Positions 35,283-48,700 of a stretch of 64,000 nucleotides of DNA are shown here, piece after piece. The translations under genes were made by a program, and so were the position numbers. The notes under the pieces were generated by a model. It was not told the DNA's origin and did no database searches. It saw nothing but the letters and a program-made list of their open reading frames with translations. The DNA is from Amblyornis subalaris (lineage: Eukaryota > Chordata > Aves > Passeriformes > Ptilonorhynchidae), in contig JACAXG010000055.1 in assembly GCA_018881555.1 (NCBI GenBank), positions 558,001 through 622,000 of the forward strand. The letters are read 5' to 3'. Position 1 is the first letter of the stretch. Each line of letters begins with the position of its first letter.

Positions 35283-38200
35283 CAGACCTAACATCTATTC
35301 TGAGTGGAAACTCGAGTTTATTTAATCCACAAGTATTTTGCCACTGGCTTGATTGCATTGTTGCTTTTGATTATATTAAAAATTCTTTCACCACACCAAA
35401 TTTACTGGTAAAATAAGCATACACAAATGCCAGCTGAAGCAAAAGACGCTATTTCTGAAATAATTAAAAGACAAGGAGGAAGAACTTGCTGAATATGATT
35501 GAAATCCTGCCATTGGTTACTCCATTTTCAGAGCAGTGTAGCACAGCTCTGCCAGGGCAACTGCCCCTGGCCCAGGATCATGAAAGGGATCTGGTCAAAG
35601 ACAGCACTCCAGGAATAAAAGGTTTGTGGGGTTTTTACAGCCAAATATCCATGCACCTGTCTACAGTACACCACTGGAAATAGCGAAACTGGCACAACTG
35701 AAAACACAGCTGATTGTGCCAAGACAGGATGATCAATGGTCAAACCTGGCTTAGCAGAGGGGCTCGGGAACGTCCAAAGCCAGCTTTGCCACCAAAGTCT
35801 GTATCTCATGTATCTCTTAGAGCAGGGTACTGGGCAGAAGAGGACAGGACTGCTACATTGACCCCTCACTGCCAGGGTTCTAAGACAATAGATCCTTTTT
35901 ATGGAATGTATTTGAAATGCGTTCCCTGTGTTTGTTAACGAAGAGTAAGAGCTGAAGTGCTTTTACCACAGAACAGTTTTCATGTAAACCACAAACCCAC
36001 ATTTCATTTGCTGATAGCTCTACCTCACATTTCCAGGCTCTAAGAGAAATAATAGACAGTCTTAATGTCATTCTTCTTTTTGAAATTTAGCCTCTCCCAT
36101 GCACTGCACATTACACCCAGCANTCACCACAGGGGGAGAGCAGGACTGGGGTTTTTTTTTAGTGTTGAAGACTCAGTGAGCTGGTGACTCAGAATCACCT
36201 TTCTTGGAGACATGCCTTCCTTACACGTTAGTCCTCTGCTTAGACCACTAGAGCCATTTAAAGAATATTTGATTTGCCACATGGCAGCATGAATTTTGAG
36301 TAATATTCCCCTAGCACTTACACTGTGGCTCAAAATAGAACCATATACAGTTATATCTTAAGAAAATAATTTATTTTTAGAATACAGCCCAGAGCATTTT
36401 TTAATGCCCACATTTCATATTGCATTTGTCTCTGATTTGTGCTGAGGAGAATCCCTAGTTAATGCAAAGCGNATCCAACATATTTTTTTTCAGCATTTTT
36501 GAACTGACATGCTATTTTTAGACAAGATTAGTTATTCCCTCATCTAGCTACTATANTTTGATCTGTTGCTAACAGGCCTCAAGCCAGCTTTAATATGTCA
36601 TGTCCTGAAAAAAAGAGTAGAGAAACAGTACTAGGGAGACATACTGTGTATTTATATCTACACATACAGAGTAAAGAAACTCAGCTGAAAATGCCCATAA
36701 GCTTCCAGGTAGATAGTGTGGTGGCCAAAAAGCCATCCTCAATACCTTCTTGTAAGGCTTTAGGAGGAATATCACAGCATTTTAAGAACCTGCCAGAACA
36801 AGCAATTCCATTATTACCCAGACCCTGGTGAATTACTCCAACTACCTCATCTGTGATCATCCAAGCTTTCATAACTGAGGTGGAAGCAAAGTCAGGGGCT
36901 TGATGCAGTTTAGTCCCTCACCCTGGTGGGATCAGCTGGATAAGGTCCCTGATTTGTTGGCTGGGCAACTGCTGNTACTGTCACAAGGGAGAGTGGGAAT
37001 GTGCATCTCAGAGGGAGAGAGCTTTGACAGAAGTTCTTCAATCTGACTGGCCAATGGGTTCACACCTTTTCCACGTGAATTAAATGCTTTTCTACTATGG
37101 AATTAGAACATATTCAGTCTGTATGAGCTGATGCAAAATCAGTAGCACATATATTATTACAGACCATCTACTAGGTTTTCTAACAGATAGATAGTCTTAG
37201 ATTTAAAATCAAACTGCCATGGCAATTTTCACTTGCACAGAGCTGACTTCAACAGACTCTAAGGTGTCTATGGCTAATTTGTTCTGCTTTTGCTTATCTT
37301 TATGTGGTACAATCATGGTTTCATAGAGATAGCTGTAACAAGCTCTTACTCTGTGTGGAATGAGATATTTACAACTCTAACACAACATCACGTAGAGAAA
37401 TACAATCCTGCTACAATAGCAAAGGCCTTGAGAAGTGGAGAGGTAGGATGCAGCAAAGAAAAGTGCATGTCTGGAATCATAACAGGTGGGCCTAGGCTGG
37501 CACTGAGGTGTCCAGAGATATAAACCATCCATCAGCAGGCAAAGGAATGCAGACCAGGAGCTGGACAAAGCTGGGTTTGATGGTAACAAGGAGAAGAAAA
37601 CAGCAGTATCTAACACAAAGTGAACCATAGNTAGCAAGTATGGATGTAACATGAAGCTGCAAAACAATGAAAAAAGCAAAAAGTGCAAGTGTGTTTTAGC
37701 AGATATATGAAAACAGGCAAAGTAAGGAGGAACAAACTGCCAAGACCAACACTGGATTCTTCCCAGAGAAGGATCTGGGGGCTGATGGGTTATGGTCTTA
37801 CCCTTTCCAGCAGCACAAAGCTGCTGACTGTTAGTTCAGAGGAGAAATACAAGGGAAAGCATTCCTCAAGAAAAGCATAGAAAACCAAGGACTGAGTGCT
37901 AATATTTCAATTGTATCACTATTATTGAGATCTGTCCTGTAGAGAAGCACTCTAATTGCATAATTAGTTTCTTTTTAAGGTCAGAAATAGATCGAGAGTA
38001 ATAATGATGCTTGAATTAGACTGATGAGGTTTCCATCATACTAACACTAAAGTATTGGATTCACATATATGTAGTGTGCAGTGTGCTTCCCCCTTGCCCA
38101 TAAGCACCACTTTGTAACACTACCCACCTCCTCCTCACCTGCACGTNTTTACTGGTTTGGGATCAACAACTGCTGTTTGAAAAGGGCCATGACCCTTCTG

Positions 38201-39948
38201 ATGGAGTGGNCCCACAGTCAAAATAACTCTGAAAGAAAATCCAGCAATCTTCCAACCAAAATCCCTTTTTTGTTACTGGTTATCAGCTCCTGATCTCATC
38301 CACCACATGCTCCACCAAAGTTATGCTGCCATAACAAAGGATGGTACAGAAACAGAACAAGCAGAGATCAGAATAGCTGAAATCAACACTGTTACCAATN
38401 GAACCACAGCCAGAGGTGCTGCTCTAGCTTTAGAAAAGAGGTGAGACTTACAGTCTCCAGGTGCTCCAGCAAAAAGTTGAAAATAAGATGTGTGCAATTT
38501 AATTTTGTTATTTGTGAAATAATACCTTTGTATCTTTTTAAATGAGAAACTAACCATAATGTAAATCAAAATATTCAGCTAGATTTTGCATATGTAGAGC
38601 AACCACAACAGACAGAGATCAAACCTGGAGGCACAAATATAGGAGACATCTAAAAACATACACAACCATCTTTCAAATCAACACACACAGGTTAAGCAAA
38701 TGAACAGCTAACAATGACTAATTCAAAATTTCTATCCAGATCTTTTCTGTGTTAAAGACAGTTCTCAACTTGACAGTGTTACCTATGAGACACCAAAGGG
38801 GCTGTGGATAGTTGTGGTCTGTAGAAAGGAGAGATCGCTGTGCCATGAAATAAATAATGTTGTGTGGCTGAGATAGGGACATGATGTAAACATATGAGGG
38901 TCATTAATGGCTTTACAAATCTGGAAGGGGGAAGATGCTTAAATTGCTTTGATATTGAATAAACTCGTGTTAGAAGAGAAGCATTTTCAACAGGAAAACA
39001 TCAACAGAAAAAAATTGTGCTTTTTTATGAACTTCATATTGACATCTTTTTGCTAAATAAAGATTAACAAAATTAGAGAATTTTTCCTTATTTTTTATTG
39101 AACCAATTTTTTTCCAATTATGTCAAGAAAGTTGTTTTGTAATTTTTCAACAGAAATATATGTTCTGAAATTGTGTCTTGTATATTTTTATTATATTTAT
39201 GTATTAAATATTCTTGGTATTTTCAATACCTTCTCTTTAGTAAACGTNAGAATCAGCTTTTTCAGGAGTGAAAAAACAAAGCTTTATGAACTGCATGAGC
39301 NGTCTGAACAGCTTGATTAAGTCTATTGTGACTGAGATGAGTAAATAGTTATTTTACAAATTGATGTTTATTAGTTCTGAAATATCAATTAATTTTTCCC
39401 AATTNAAAACTAATAAATTTCTCTGTCAAGTTCATATAATTCCTTCCAGACTGTAATTTAGGCCATCCTGTCTTTGGATTTCAGGACTTTACATTGGCTT
39501 CTGCATCTGTTGTTCAAGATCCTCCTTGACTGGTAGAAAACATTTCTTAGGCTTCTCTTAAACTCTTCATTACGCTATTGACTGCAAAGTATTCTTGATT
39601 CCAGCTCAACTAGGTAATTAAAAAATTCTCAGGTTAAGCATGTGAAAAGTTTCATTAAACACAATTCTTCAGTGTTGATCGGTGCTTAAAAGGTGGGTGA
39701 ATNTGGCCTTGGAGAATGTTTCTTCTCNCAGAGCAGCTCAAACATTACTTCTCTCTTAGTAAATTATGTCTTCGTCACTGATTACTCTACTTCTGGTCCT
39801 CTTCAAAGAGAAGAGTGTTATATTTTGATTTAGAGCTAGGTTTCAGTACTTGGACTACAAAATCTGCTCATCTGAAGAAGTAATTAATGTCTGTGTCAGG
39901 AGACGGGATATTTATTATCAGGTTAAGATGTTTAATTAGAGGTACAGC
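35283..39948. other. Unique sequence, no gene recognised; isolated N bases begin here
   Basis: Open frames are about 113 codons or fewer, mostly in overlapping opposite-strand pairs. From about 36.1 kb isolated single N bases appear regularly. A short match to CR1 near 37768-37790 was judged too weak to call. Confidence 0.5.
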
Positions 39949-40620
39949 TTGTTCCAAGGAAAAATAAAATCAAATAGTCACTGTAACACTGAGCACTGTA
40001 ATGCCCTAATGTTTATGTTCTTTGGCTCCTTGTCCTCAGAGAAATTCAGAGTGGTGCCAACAATAAGAATTGTGCCAGCAAAGAGACACCTAACCATAAT
40101 AGGACCCACAGGAGATAGGGGTATCTCTTACATCCCATCGGACCGCAGAGCACCCTTAATGTCCCTGCTTGNATAGTTAACTCAGCTCCAACCAGAGCTA
40201 CTCTCTGCGTGGTACCAACAGACACGTGCCAGCAGTCCCCCGTCAGCATGAGCTGGTGAAACACCTGAACCAAAAATCGATAGACTTGAGTGAGCATACA
40301 CTGTCTTGGCTCTGATGTGTGTCCGGGAAATTAAGAACTGTTCACTGCTGCAAATANTGCACTGGGCCACGTGGCACTTGGATCTGCACTGGTACAGCCA
40401 TTCCTACCTTCTCTTACTTCTCTTAAACCGCCCAGGGTGGAAGCGACTTCCGTGCTTTGCCCTTCTGAACAGGGCAGTCGCACCCTTCCCCCCGCCACAG
40501 CCACATATTCCTTCTGCAAAATTGGCCCTGGGGAAACATACACGAGTGCACTGAGCCCTGCAACTAGTGTGAACCCAGAAAAATACAGATTGGCTTTTGG
40601 TTATGTGGTTTTATGACTGG
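39949..40620. other. GC-richer patch, no gene recognised
   Basis: The segment is GC-richer than its surroundings and has several CpGs. Both strands stay open for 60 to 83 codons in several frames, as expected by chance in such composition. No splice-site-bounded frame, family motif or repeat is recognised. It could be the remnant of an unrecognised transposon. Confidence 0.35.
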
Positions 40621-41631
40621 AGAAGAACCACTTGTAGTCCACCCACAGGCTGAGAGGAGCCACAGCTGCAAGCTCTTTCTCTTACGAGAAAAATAATTCA
40701 AGACTGCAAAATAGTCTGAGGTGGGGAACAAATTCTGCTCTACCTGTTGAAATTCTAACAGATCATATCCTTTAATTTGTGGGATTTACCAACTCTAATG
40801 TGACTTTCAGAGACAAGGAAAAGGAAGGTTTCTCCCAGGATCAAATCTATCACATCAATGAATTCCATTCAGCATGAGCACATTGGTGAGGCTTGATGGG
40901 GAACCCACATGTCAGCTCGAGCATCACCTCTGCAGTACCCTTCCCATGTGTCCTCAACCCCATCTTCACTTTTTAGGGTAATCCTTCTTTCAGGGTCTCA
41001 GACAAGAATAAATCCTAAATCTCTGCATGTACAATCTAGCAATGCATCTGCCCTGGACATAATTTCTGTCTGTTCTAGAAGGAGCGGACATTAGTGATTG
41101 CATTCAAAAGCAATTATTTCCCTACAAGTATCTATTTATCTACCTGAAACTGCAGCCTAGAGATAAATACCCTGATTCCTTTCCCTAGCTCTTGGCCCAT
41201 CCTATCCTCAGAAGAGGTCGTGACACTTGGTAGCATCCTTGTCATATAACATGGCACATAACCATTTCTATATTTTAAACGATCATTTTTGCACTCTTAA
41301 ATCCAGCAAACACAAAGAGAAACAGAAACTTTAGAAATTCAAAACTGCTTTCAGTCAAAATTTTACANTTTAGGGAAATAATGGTACAGTATATTTAAGG
41401 TTTCGCAACCACACAGTTGACATATGGATTAAAATGTGACAGCTTTAAGTACACAATTATTGATTTGACATCCCCAGATCATAGGAAAGTAATACAGGTC
41501 ATAACCNGAGACATTGTATTTAAATTCTGTACCGAGTCAGATGGCATTGAGGTCTGGAAGTAGCAGGTATTAGAATTATAAATATTTGCACATGACATGT
41601 AAGGTCTCAGTACTACACAGATAGGAATATT

Positions 41632-41669
41632 GATTTCCTTTTTGTGTTGAAGATTTCCTTTTTGTGTTG
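41632..41669. repeat. 20-bp tandem duplication
   Basis: GATTTCCTTTTTGTGTTGAA at 41632-41651 is followed immediately by a copy identical over its first 18 bases (41652-41669). Probably a recent slippage or repair event. Confidence 0.95.
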
Positions 41670-44600
41670 TGTTAAACTTTAATCATCTGAAGACATTTCC
41701 TAAACATTTTCAATGATCACATGTGAACACTGTAACTGTAGTTTGTCTTCCAGCAAAAGGATAATCTTACTTTAAAAAGTTTTAACACACTATTCTGAGC
41801 CATGAGTAGCTATCTGTGAAATAACATCTGAAGATCTACTTCTTTTAATCTGCGCAATGTAATGAAAACATTTCTATTTCTACTGAAAACAGTTTCAGCA
41901 GCTTTTCAGCCAGGTTTTGATAATGTTCATTTTATATCACTGCTGAAATATGGGTTTAATATGGTACACCTGCATTCAAGTATTTGCATCACTCCTGTAA
42001 TTGCTATGGTGGTCACTAACACTTAAGGTTCTCATTAAAACCACTAATTTTAATAATCCACCTTATAGGCTATCAATCAGGCTGTTCCTCAAGTGGCTAA
42101 TCAAATTGAGACCTAAAAGAGTAGCTGGATCTGCATTTTGTGAATTCCTTTAATATTATNATAGTAAGTTGAAACAATTATGATATCAAATATTATTTTG
42201 CCATTCTGTAACTCGTTGTATAGAAACCCTGAAGTGAGACACAGAGAAAAAAAAAGTTACACTTGAAAATTACCCATTATTGTCAATCATTACTCATTAT
42301 TATTGCAGAAAATTTGGTCATATAGGTGATAAGATCATATATGTCTGTCTAAAATCAGGTACATGAGGTGTAATTTTCAAATATGGTTTCTAGCTCCATG
42401 TAGAGATGAGGTTTGATTCTTGAGGTTACTGAAGAACCTTGGCTTCAATTACACCTTTTTACAATTCCTCTGAAAAATCGAGGTGAAAAATGTGAACATT
42501 TTCACTTATGTGACATCCCAAAGATCACCAGGATATGTAATGGTGTTGGATAGTACAATCTAGAACTTCCCAATACTGTTTTTGCCATCAGTTATCATGA
42601 ACTTTGACAGGTACTGCATCCATTTTTTCAATGTTACTTTTTCAGAATATATTTTCACATTCATCAGAATATTTCTGAACTGGAATCATATAAGTTNCTA
42701 ACTCGTTTGTATGAATTTGTTTTTATTTCTTATTTTAAAATAGATTTTCAGATCTTGAGACTACATTTTTCCCCAACAAATTGCAAACCTCAGTGTGTGA
42801 ACAAAGCCAATTTATTTCCTTTGTAACTGCCCTTTCAGCATAGAAAATATAGTTGATGTTAACNCTGAATCACTCACTGTGCTGCACAACTTTTAGAAAC
42901 TCTGAGAGCCTTATTGGTAACCTCGTGTTCTATCATTAGCATCAATTACTGTTCANTTGACCACAGAAAATAAAGATCCTGATACACCCTCTGCAGAAGA
43001 NGAATAAAAGCCTCTCTCAGCATATTATTCATAACTGTAGGGTCTATTTCCATTAGGATTCCTGGAATGTGGTGCAATCACAGGAAGCCNTTGACTGCAA
43101 TAGTAACCTTTCCTGTATCACGATGCTCTTCACAAATTTGCCACCAAGGGTAAATACTCTCAGATGGGATAGGTTCCTTTACAGCTGTAACAGGTCCACT
43201 GTGCCTTCATTTCGAGCTGCTCACAAGCAATGGCGTAAAAGTCACATTTTGCTGCTTTTAAGTAGCTCCTAGTTATGTGGATGAATTGTTATTTTTTCAC
43301 CTGATCCTCTGCACAGTACAGAACAAAATCCAAAGCTCTTGGGGATGATTTTTTTTCTGTAATTTCCCATTATCAGCAGTGAACATTAACAAATCTCTTG
43401 TCTGGGTTATTAAAAGNAAGTCGGGAGCTACATAACCATGGAAACACAACTTCCAGCCCCCTCAAGCACATGACTACTCCAAGCCATGACAGGCAAAGCC
43501 CTGGCAGCAGGANCACATGATCCAGTGGATCTGCTGACAATCTAGGCATTAAATTTTGTTTGAACTTATGTAAAATGGAGTTTCTTATTATTAAATTTGG
43601 CTTTTCAAAGGAAAATACAAACACATAAAATGATAAAGAAGTTTTTCCATTAACTCACATGAGCTTTTTGTGTGTTTACCACTACCGTTAATTTATNGGC
43701 TATACTAGCAGCTGGGGACCTGACCACAGACCTATTTTGTTTTGGGCAATTGAACAAACACANTGTGAGACACAGTTCTGGTCCTAAGGATCTTACATGT
43801 CTTAAAAATAAAATAGTTGAAGTATGTGAACAGAAAAAAACTCCTTTTCTGACCATGTCTTTAAACACCCACTATAATCNCACCATCAGAAAACCAAGTT
43901 GCTTTACTGAGTCAATGCCTAAGGATCCTAAGGACACATGGAAAATCTGCCCTGGTTTTAAAAGTTGAACCTCCATTTCCCATGTACCACTGTTGCCTCA
44001 GTAACAAAACTTTACAGGTTTCCTCAAAGAGATGTGCGTCTCCTGCTCTGCTCATCAGGTGTTCTTCACAAGAACACATTTCACTACAAATTTAAAAACT
44101 GTCACTATCACACTCTTTTCACTCCTCCATAAGGAAAGACTACAACCAAAGATCTTCACAAGTGTCTTGGGAACAGCTGTTATCTTCCCAAGCCAGGTAC
44201 TCAGGACGGTGACAGAAAAGGTGTTGAAANGCAGTGTTAGTGCAACACTTCTACTGTAGTTAAACCTGCCATTTCACCATTTTGCTTCCTGGAAAGTTCA
44301 GCTTGTACTAGGAAGTTCCTGACAGACCACCCTGTGAAAGACTGTTTCCAGAAGAAGGGCATATTCCATACCTAAAATTAGAGAGAGAATCTTGTTTAGG
44401 AATAGCTTCAAAGTTTTCTGCTCCTGTTGAAGCAATTCCTAATGTAACTCAACACAGCAAAATCATCCTTGCACTCTAAGAGGTCCCTAGTCCTAGAACA
44501 TCCCAGATCCTGGAAGGTACTGCACCATACTGCTGGGAACACTGCATGCCACAGACATGCTCACTGCTTGGGAAGGCAGGACATCCAGAGGCAAGCTCAG

Positions 44601-47435
44601 ACCCAGCACAACCATTCATTGGCACTGTCAGAAACCCACTCTTTTTTCCTTCTGAACACACCTTCAGCATTGTTTCCAAGCCCAGATTGCATAGTGTGCA
44701 TATTATTTACCAAATAATCTTCAAAGACACATGAAAAGTTTCTCCTTGGGGAAAGAAGAGAACTGCATGTGATGCTGGATAATCATGTTGTTTACAGCAT
44801 TTTCACAAGGGTTTAGNCGTGCAGTGGTGTGAGCATACACAAACCAGAGCAGAATATTGACACTGCTGTTTTAAAGAGAAGCATCCCAGCAGTACCCAAG
44901 GACTCCTGCAGACTTCAGAGAAGGAGGGGATTTTGAGGATTCAGAGATGCCATTTCCTGAGCCCCATCTGCTTTCTGTGCTGTGAGGAGTGAAACGCCAA
45001 GATCCAAATTGGTGGCTGCAGGATTGTTTCATCATCAGGGTCCTGTAAGGGGATGTCCTCCTTAAAATGTGGCTAAAGCTTTTCTTCCTGGGATGTTCAT
45101 ATACATATGTCCTTGCTGGTCACATCCCTTCCAAGCAGAATCCCACTTGCCCACAGAAATTCCTAACTTAAGATTATCTCACCAAGAAGGTAAACACTTG
45201 GCTCTGGGGGCAGCCCATGATGCCTAAAATATCTGCCTCAGATTTCTGTGCTCTCACAGTGCTGCTGAAAACCTGCAGAGGGAAAATCACTTGGCCTACA
45301 GTGAAGTGTCCATGCAGNGTACAAGAAATCAGTAAGAAATANCCAGGCTGTCCACTTGTCATCCAGACTGCTCAGCCCTCTTCTGAGGANGAGAACATAA
45401 TGGGCCAGGACTGCTGCGCTGTGTATCTTACATTTTAGTTCAGTAATTAAAGCAGTGACTCAAGAAGTGAAAATCCTGAAAACACAGCACTGAATATGAT
45501 TCCAGGCACTCTCCTGCATCAGCTTGCTTTGTGCCACTCCTGCTGAAGACAAGTCACTGTAAGTCAACAAAGCAGGACATGAATGTCTAGAAGGAGACCC
45601 AGACAACTGGGTACATGCTCTTCCTGTTTGAATGGATTTGCTGAAGCCGTGAATTCTGTTCATATGACAAAATCTGAATTGAGCCCTGTAAGTGTAATGA
45701 AAATCCTGTATGATAAATGACAGCTCTGGCAGATCTAATGCAGTGTGAGCTGCTCAGCTCCCAGGTAACTNTGAGCTTCCACTGCTGCAGGCAGACCTGC
45801 TCCGGTGTCAGTGCTAGCAGAGCACGTCATTCCCATGTCAGCCAGCTGAAGGAACCACACTGCCAGTTGGAGTGCAAGAACATTTTCCTCTCATAAAGTT
45901 TCATGTCAGATTTAAACAAATATAGTTGCAGCATTTTTAGGAATCCTGTCCAAAATGAGCAGATGTAATTACATCCACCTGNAAGAATTCTGTGCCAGCC
46001 CAGTACTGAGAGGTTTGTGCTCAGNACCCTTACTGAGGCAGGTGAGTGTTAGGAGAGGGAGAGGAGCAGGACAGGGGTTGTACATCAGGCACCGGACACA
46101 TGGCTTCAGATGTGCAAGGGCAATTTCATTAAGTGCCACCACATGTGATAACTAACTATAACACATTGGAGTTTTTTTAACCCCATCAGCTGACTGATCC
46201 CATTTTAGTCATCATTTATTGTTCTTAAAATGTCTGCTCTGTCCTCACATACTACAGCTGTTGAACTATTTAGAGGCTGATGAAGGAAATTTGTCCTCCC
46301 TATTCTCCAAAGCAGCTACCTTTTTTTCTTTATCATGCTGCATAAGCCTTTTACTTCTCTTGACTATTAATGATAAGCCAGGTAAATACCCATTCTTTAA
46401 TTAAGTTCATCCCAGCAGTCACAGAAAGCTGTCAGAGTTATTACAAGACTACTGTATTTTTGCACAACAGAAATGAAAAATAAACTATCTGGTGTTGTAA
46501 GTTCAAGGCTCCATGAAGCATGGGCACAGAACCCAAGTTCTTGGTGGACAACTCTTAATTATTAAACTGTTTAGCAAAAATTGAAAAGGTAATGGGAGAG
46601 CATCATTACTAATTGCAGTGTTGCCCATTTTAATGTTGGCNGTTTCTCCAGGAATTTTGCCAGAAATGGGTGCTACAAAGCACCCTTAGACAAGATATGG
46701 GAGCTCATCTCACTCCTACTATTCCATGCAACTGAAGAACNACAGTTAGGCATCCAGGGAACATTTAGGCTAAACAGAAGGGCACGCTATGATTATAAGC
46801 ACTTAAAGGGGCAATACTCCTGGAGAATAGGTAGGCTAGGTTNTTTTTGAGTTTTTGAGATCCTTAATCTAAATTTAAACAAGATTTAAGGAGATCAAAT
46901 TAATTTAAAACTGAGGCTTAAAGGAGAAAAACACATTATAAAGACTATTTGCTTTATATTCTAAGCCCTGTTGACTGGACAGAAAAAACAAACAAACAAA
47001 AAACCCCCAGAGAATTTAAAACTAAGAACTGAAGGAAAACCTGTCTCTCAGTCATGCTCCTTTATCTCCACAGACATGTTATGTACATTTTCATTTGTGA
47101 ACTTTACCTGTGTATCTTGGCTTGATCCTTGAAATACACTGGTTTTTTTCTTACACCTTACGTTTACATCACTTTAGCATTAACCACATCATTAGGGTTC
47201 CAATGCTGTCAGAGCTTGACTTGGCCAGTATCATTATAGGTTTGGCATCAACACAGTTTGAATTTAGAAATGTTATATAATCTCCAAAGTAAGTCATTTA
47301 AATGCATGCATACTCATGTATTTAAATAATTACTTATACGCATGATGTAGCCCATCATACTAATGAGTAAAGTATCAGAAGGCATCTCAGAACACTAATT
47401 GATTTCTATTTATAAAGACAATGTTTATGTGCCTT

Positions 47436-47473
47436 AATATATATATTAGCTTTCATATATATATATATATATA
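47436..47473. repeat. (TA)n microsatellite, two arrays
   Basis: ATATATATAT near 47438 and a longer (AT)n at 47455-47473 are separated by TTAGCTTTC. Likely length-variable. Confidence 0.9.
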
Positions 47474-48131
47474 ACAAAATCTTTGTTTTTCTTGAATCAG
47501 CCACTGTTTAACTGTTTGTATCTTCAGCCTGAGTGCTGTTAACTCATGAAACTGGTGCTAAAGCCATACAAGGATGGATGTGTTTTCTACTGTACTAATG
47601 TATAATAATATATCAGGTGTCTGACCATCAGAAGGGAGTGATTCTAGACCCAGAAANCTCTTCCTTCTTCATTTTTATTTCCTATCCATCATAGGATGAT
47701 ACAAGAAGTGTCAAAGATACAAGAGTGTCAAAGCACAAGACACATGTGAGTGCCCAAACAAAAGCAGAAGCACTTGNTGCCATCCTTCTCTGTTTCTGTG
47801 TAAGACAAATGACGTTCCTGTTACTCCCAAAGGGATCAGTCTGTCGCTGCTGCACAGAGTAGCTCTCCAGAAGAACCAAGCTAACCTCACTGGGTTCTCG
47901 CAGGTCACAGTAANGTACCCAAACCTCCAGCAATCTCANAGTGGGCATGCCTATTGTTACAGCATCTTAAAAAAAAAAAATCTGACTGAAGGACATTTCC
48001 AAGAAGCAGAGCTTAAAATGAAATCCTATTGATGAGCCAAAATTGGAAAGTACAATACACATGCTTTTATTTAAACCATTAGTCATTTTGAGAAACTGGC
48101 AGGATTGCGGGCTCAAAACATTTCACGTGCA

Positions 48132-48700
48132 TGTGGGGGGAAAGGGGCAAGTCAAGACTCTCTGGCAAGGCCCTGTCCTGCTTAACACACCCCACCTGTA
48201 TCCCAACCCCACAGTGGCTGCCAATCGCTGGCACACTGGAGGCAATGCTCCACACCCAACCCAGCCTTGGGAGCCCTTAAACCAGCTCCTGAGTAGCCAC
48301 TAAACCAGAAGTCCCACCTGGGGGGATGGCCCAGGAAAGCCAAAGTGTACTTAAGCCAGAACATGAGGCAACTATACATCTTGACTTTATCTTCTTTTGG
48401 ATTTTCATATCAGCTAGAACACCACTGGAACCAAGAGTGGTAGCTATATATTTTTTTCTTTTCTATAGCTCTTACCTTTTTCTTCTAATTCCCTTCTCTC
48501 AAAGTTTNAGTAACTTAAAGTTGGATGGGCTTACAGTTTGCTAAGTTAACATTTTGTGAAATGTCTTATGTTGATTGAATGTTGCTTTAAGCTTTCGCCA
48601 AAATTCACTGACTTTCTAAATTTTACCAGCAAAGTTTTTGGTTGTTTTGACTTGAGAATATCTTGTTGGTATTTCTCCCTTGGGTCCAACTCAGGGTACA
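48132..48700 (+). mobile_element. Possible diverged solo LTR
   Basis: The segment starts TGTGGGGGGAAAGGGG and ends AACTCAGGGTACA, the TG...CA form of an LTR, and composition changes within it from GC-rich to AT-rich as in many U3-to-U5 transitions. The end GGGTCCAACTCAGGGTACA looks to me like avian ERVL-type LTR ends, but this is memory-based. Against it: no target duplication is visible, and no AATAAA is seen inside. The boundaries are therefore tentative. Confidence 0.25.

Larger units (their letters stand above)
40621..48131. other. Unique AT-rich sequence, no gene recognised
   Basis: It contains a 20-bp tandem duplication at 41632-41669, an AACA-type repeat at 46982-47003, and TA repeats near 47436-47473. 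The segment 41880-42130 is non-repetitive AT-rich sequence with several ATTA-type cores and could be regulatory. Open frames do not exceed about 98 codons and are interrupted by isolated N bases. Confidence 0.5.

Noticed and set aside
35069..35416. 115-codon frame with a hydrophobic, membrane-like stretch
   Set aside because: The hydrophobic run is encoded by T-rich sequence and the acidic run by the GAT microsatellite; its start overlaps an ancient CR1.
37765..37800. CR1-like snippet (AGAAGGATCTGGGGGCTGAT)
   Set aside because: About 20 matching bases with no CR1-like sequence on either side; too short to separate from chance.
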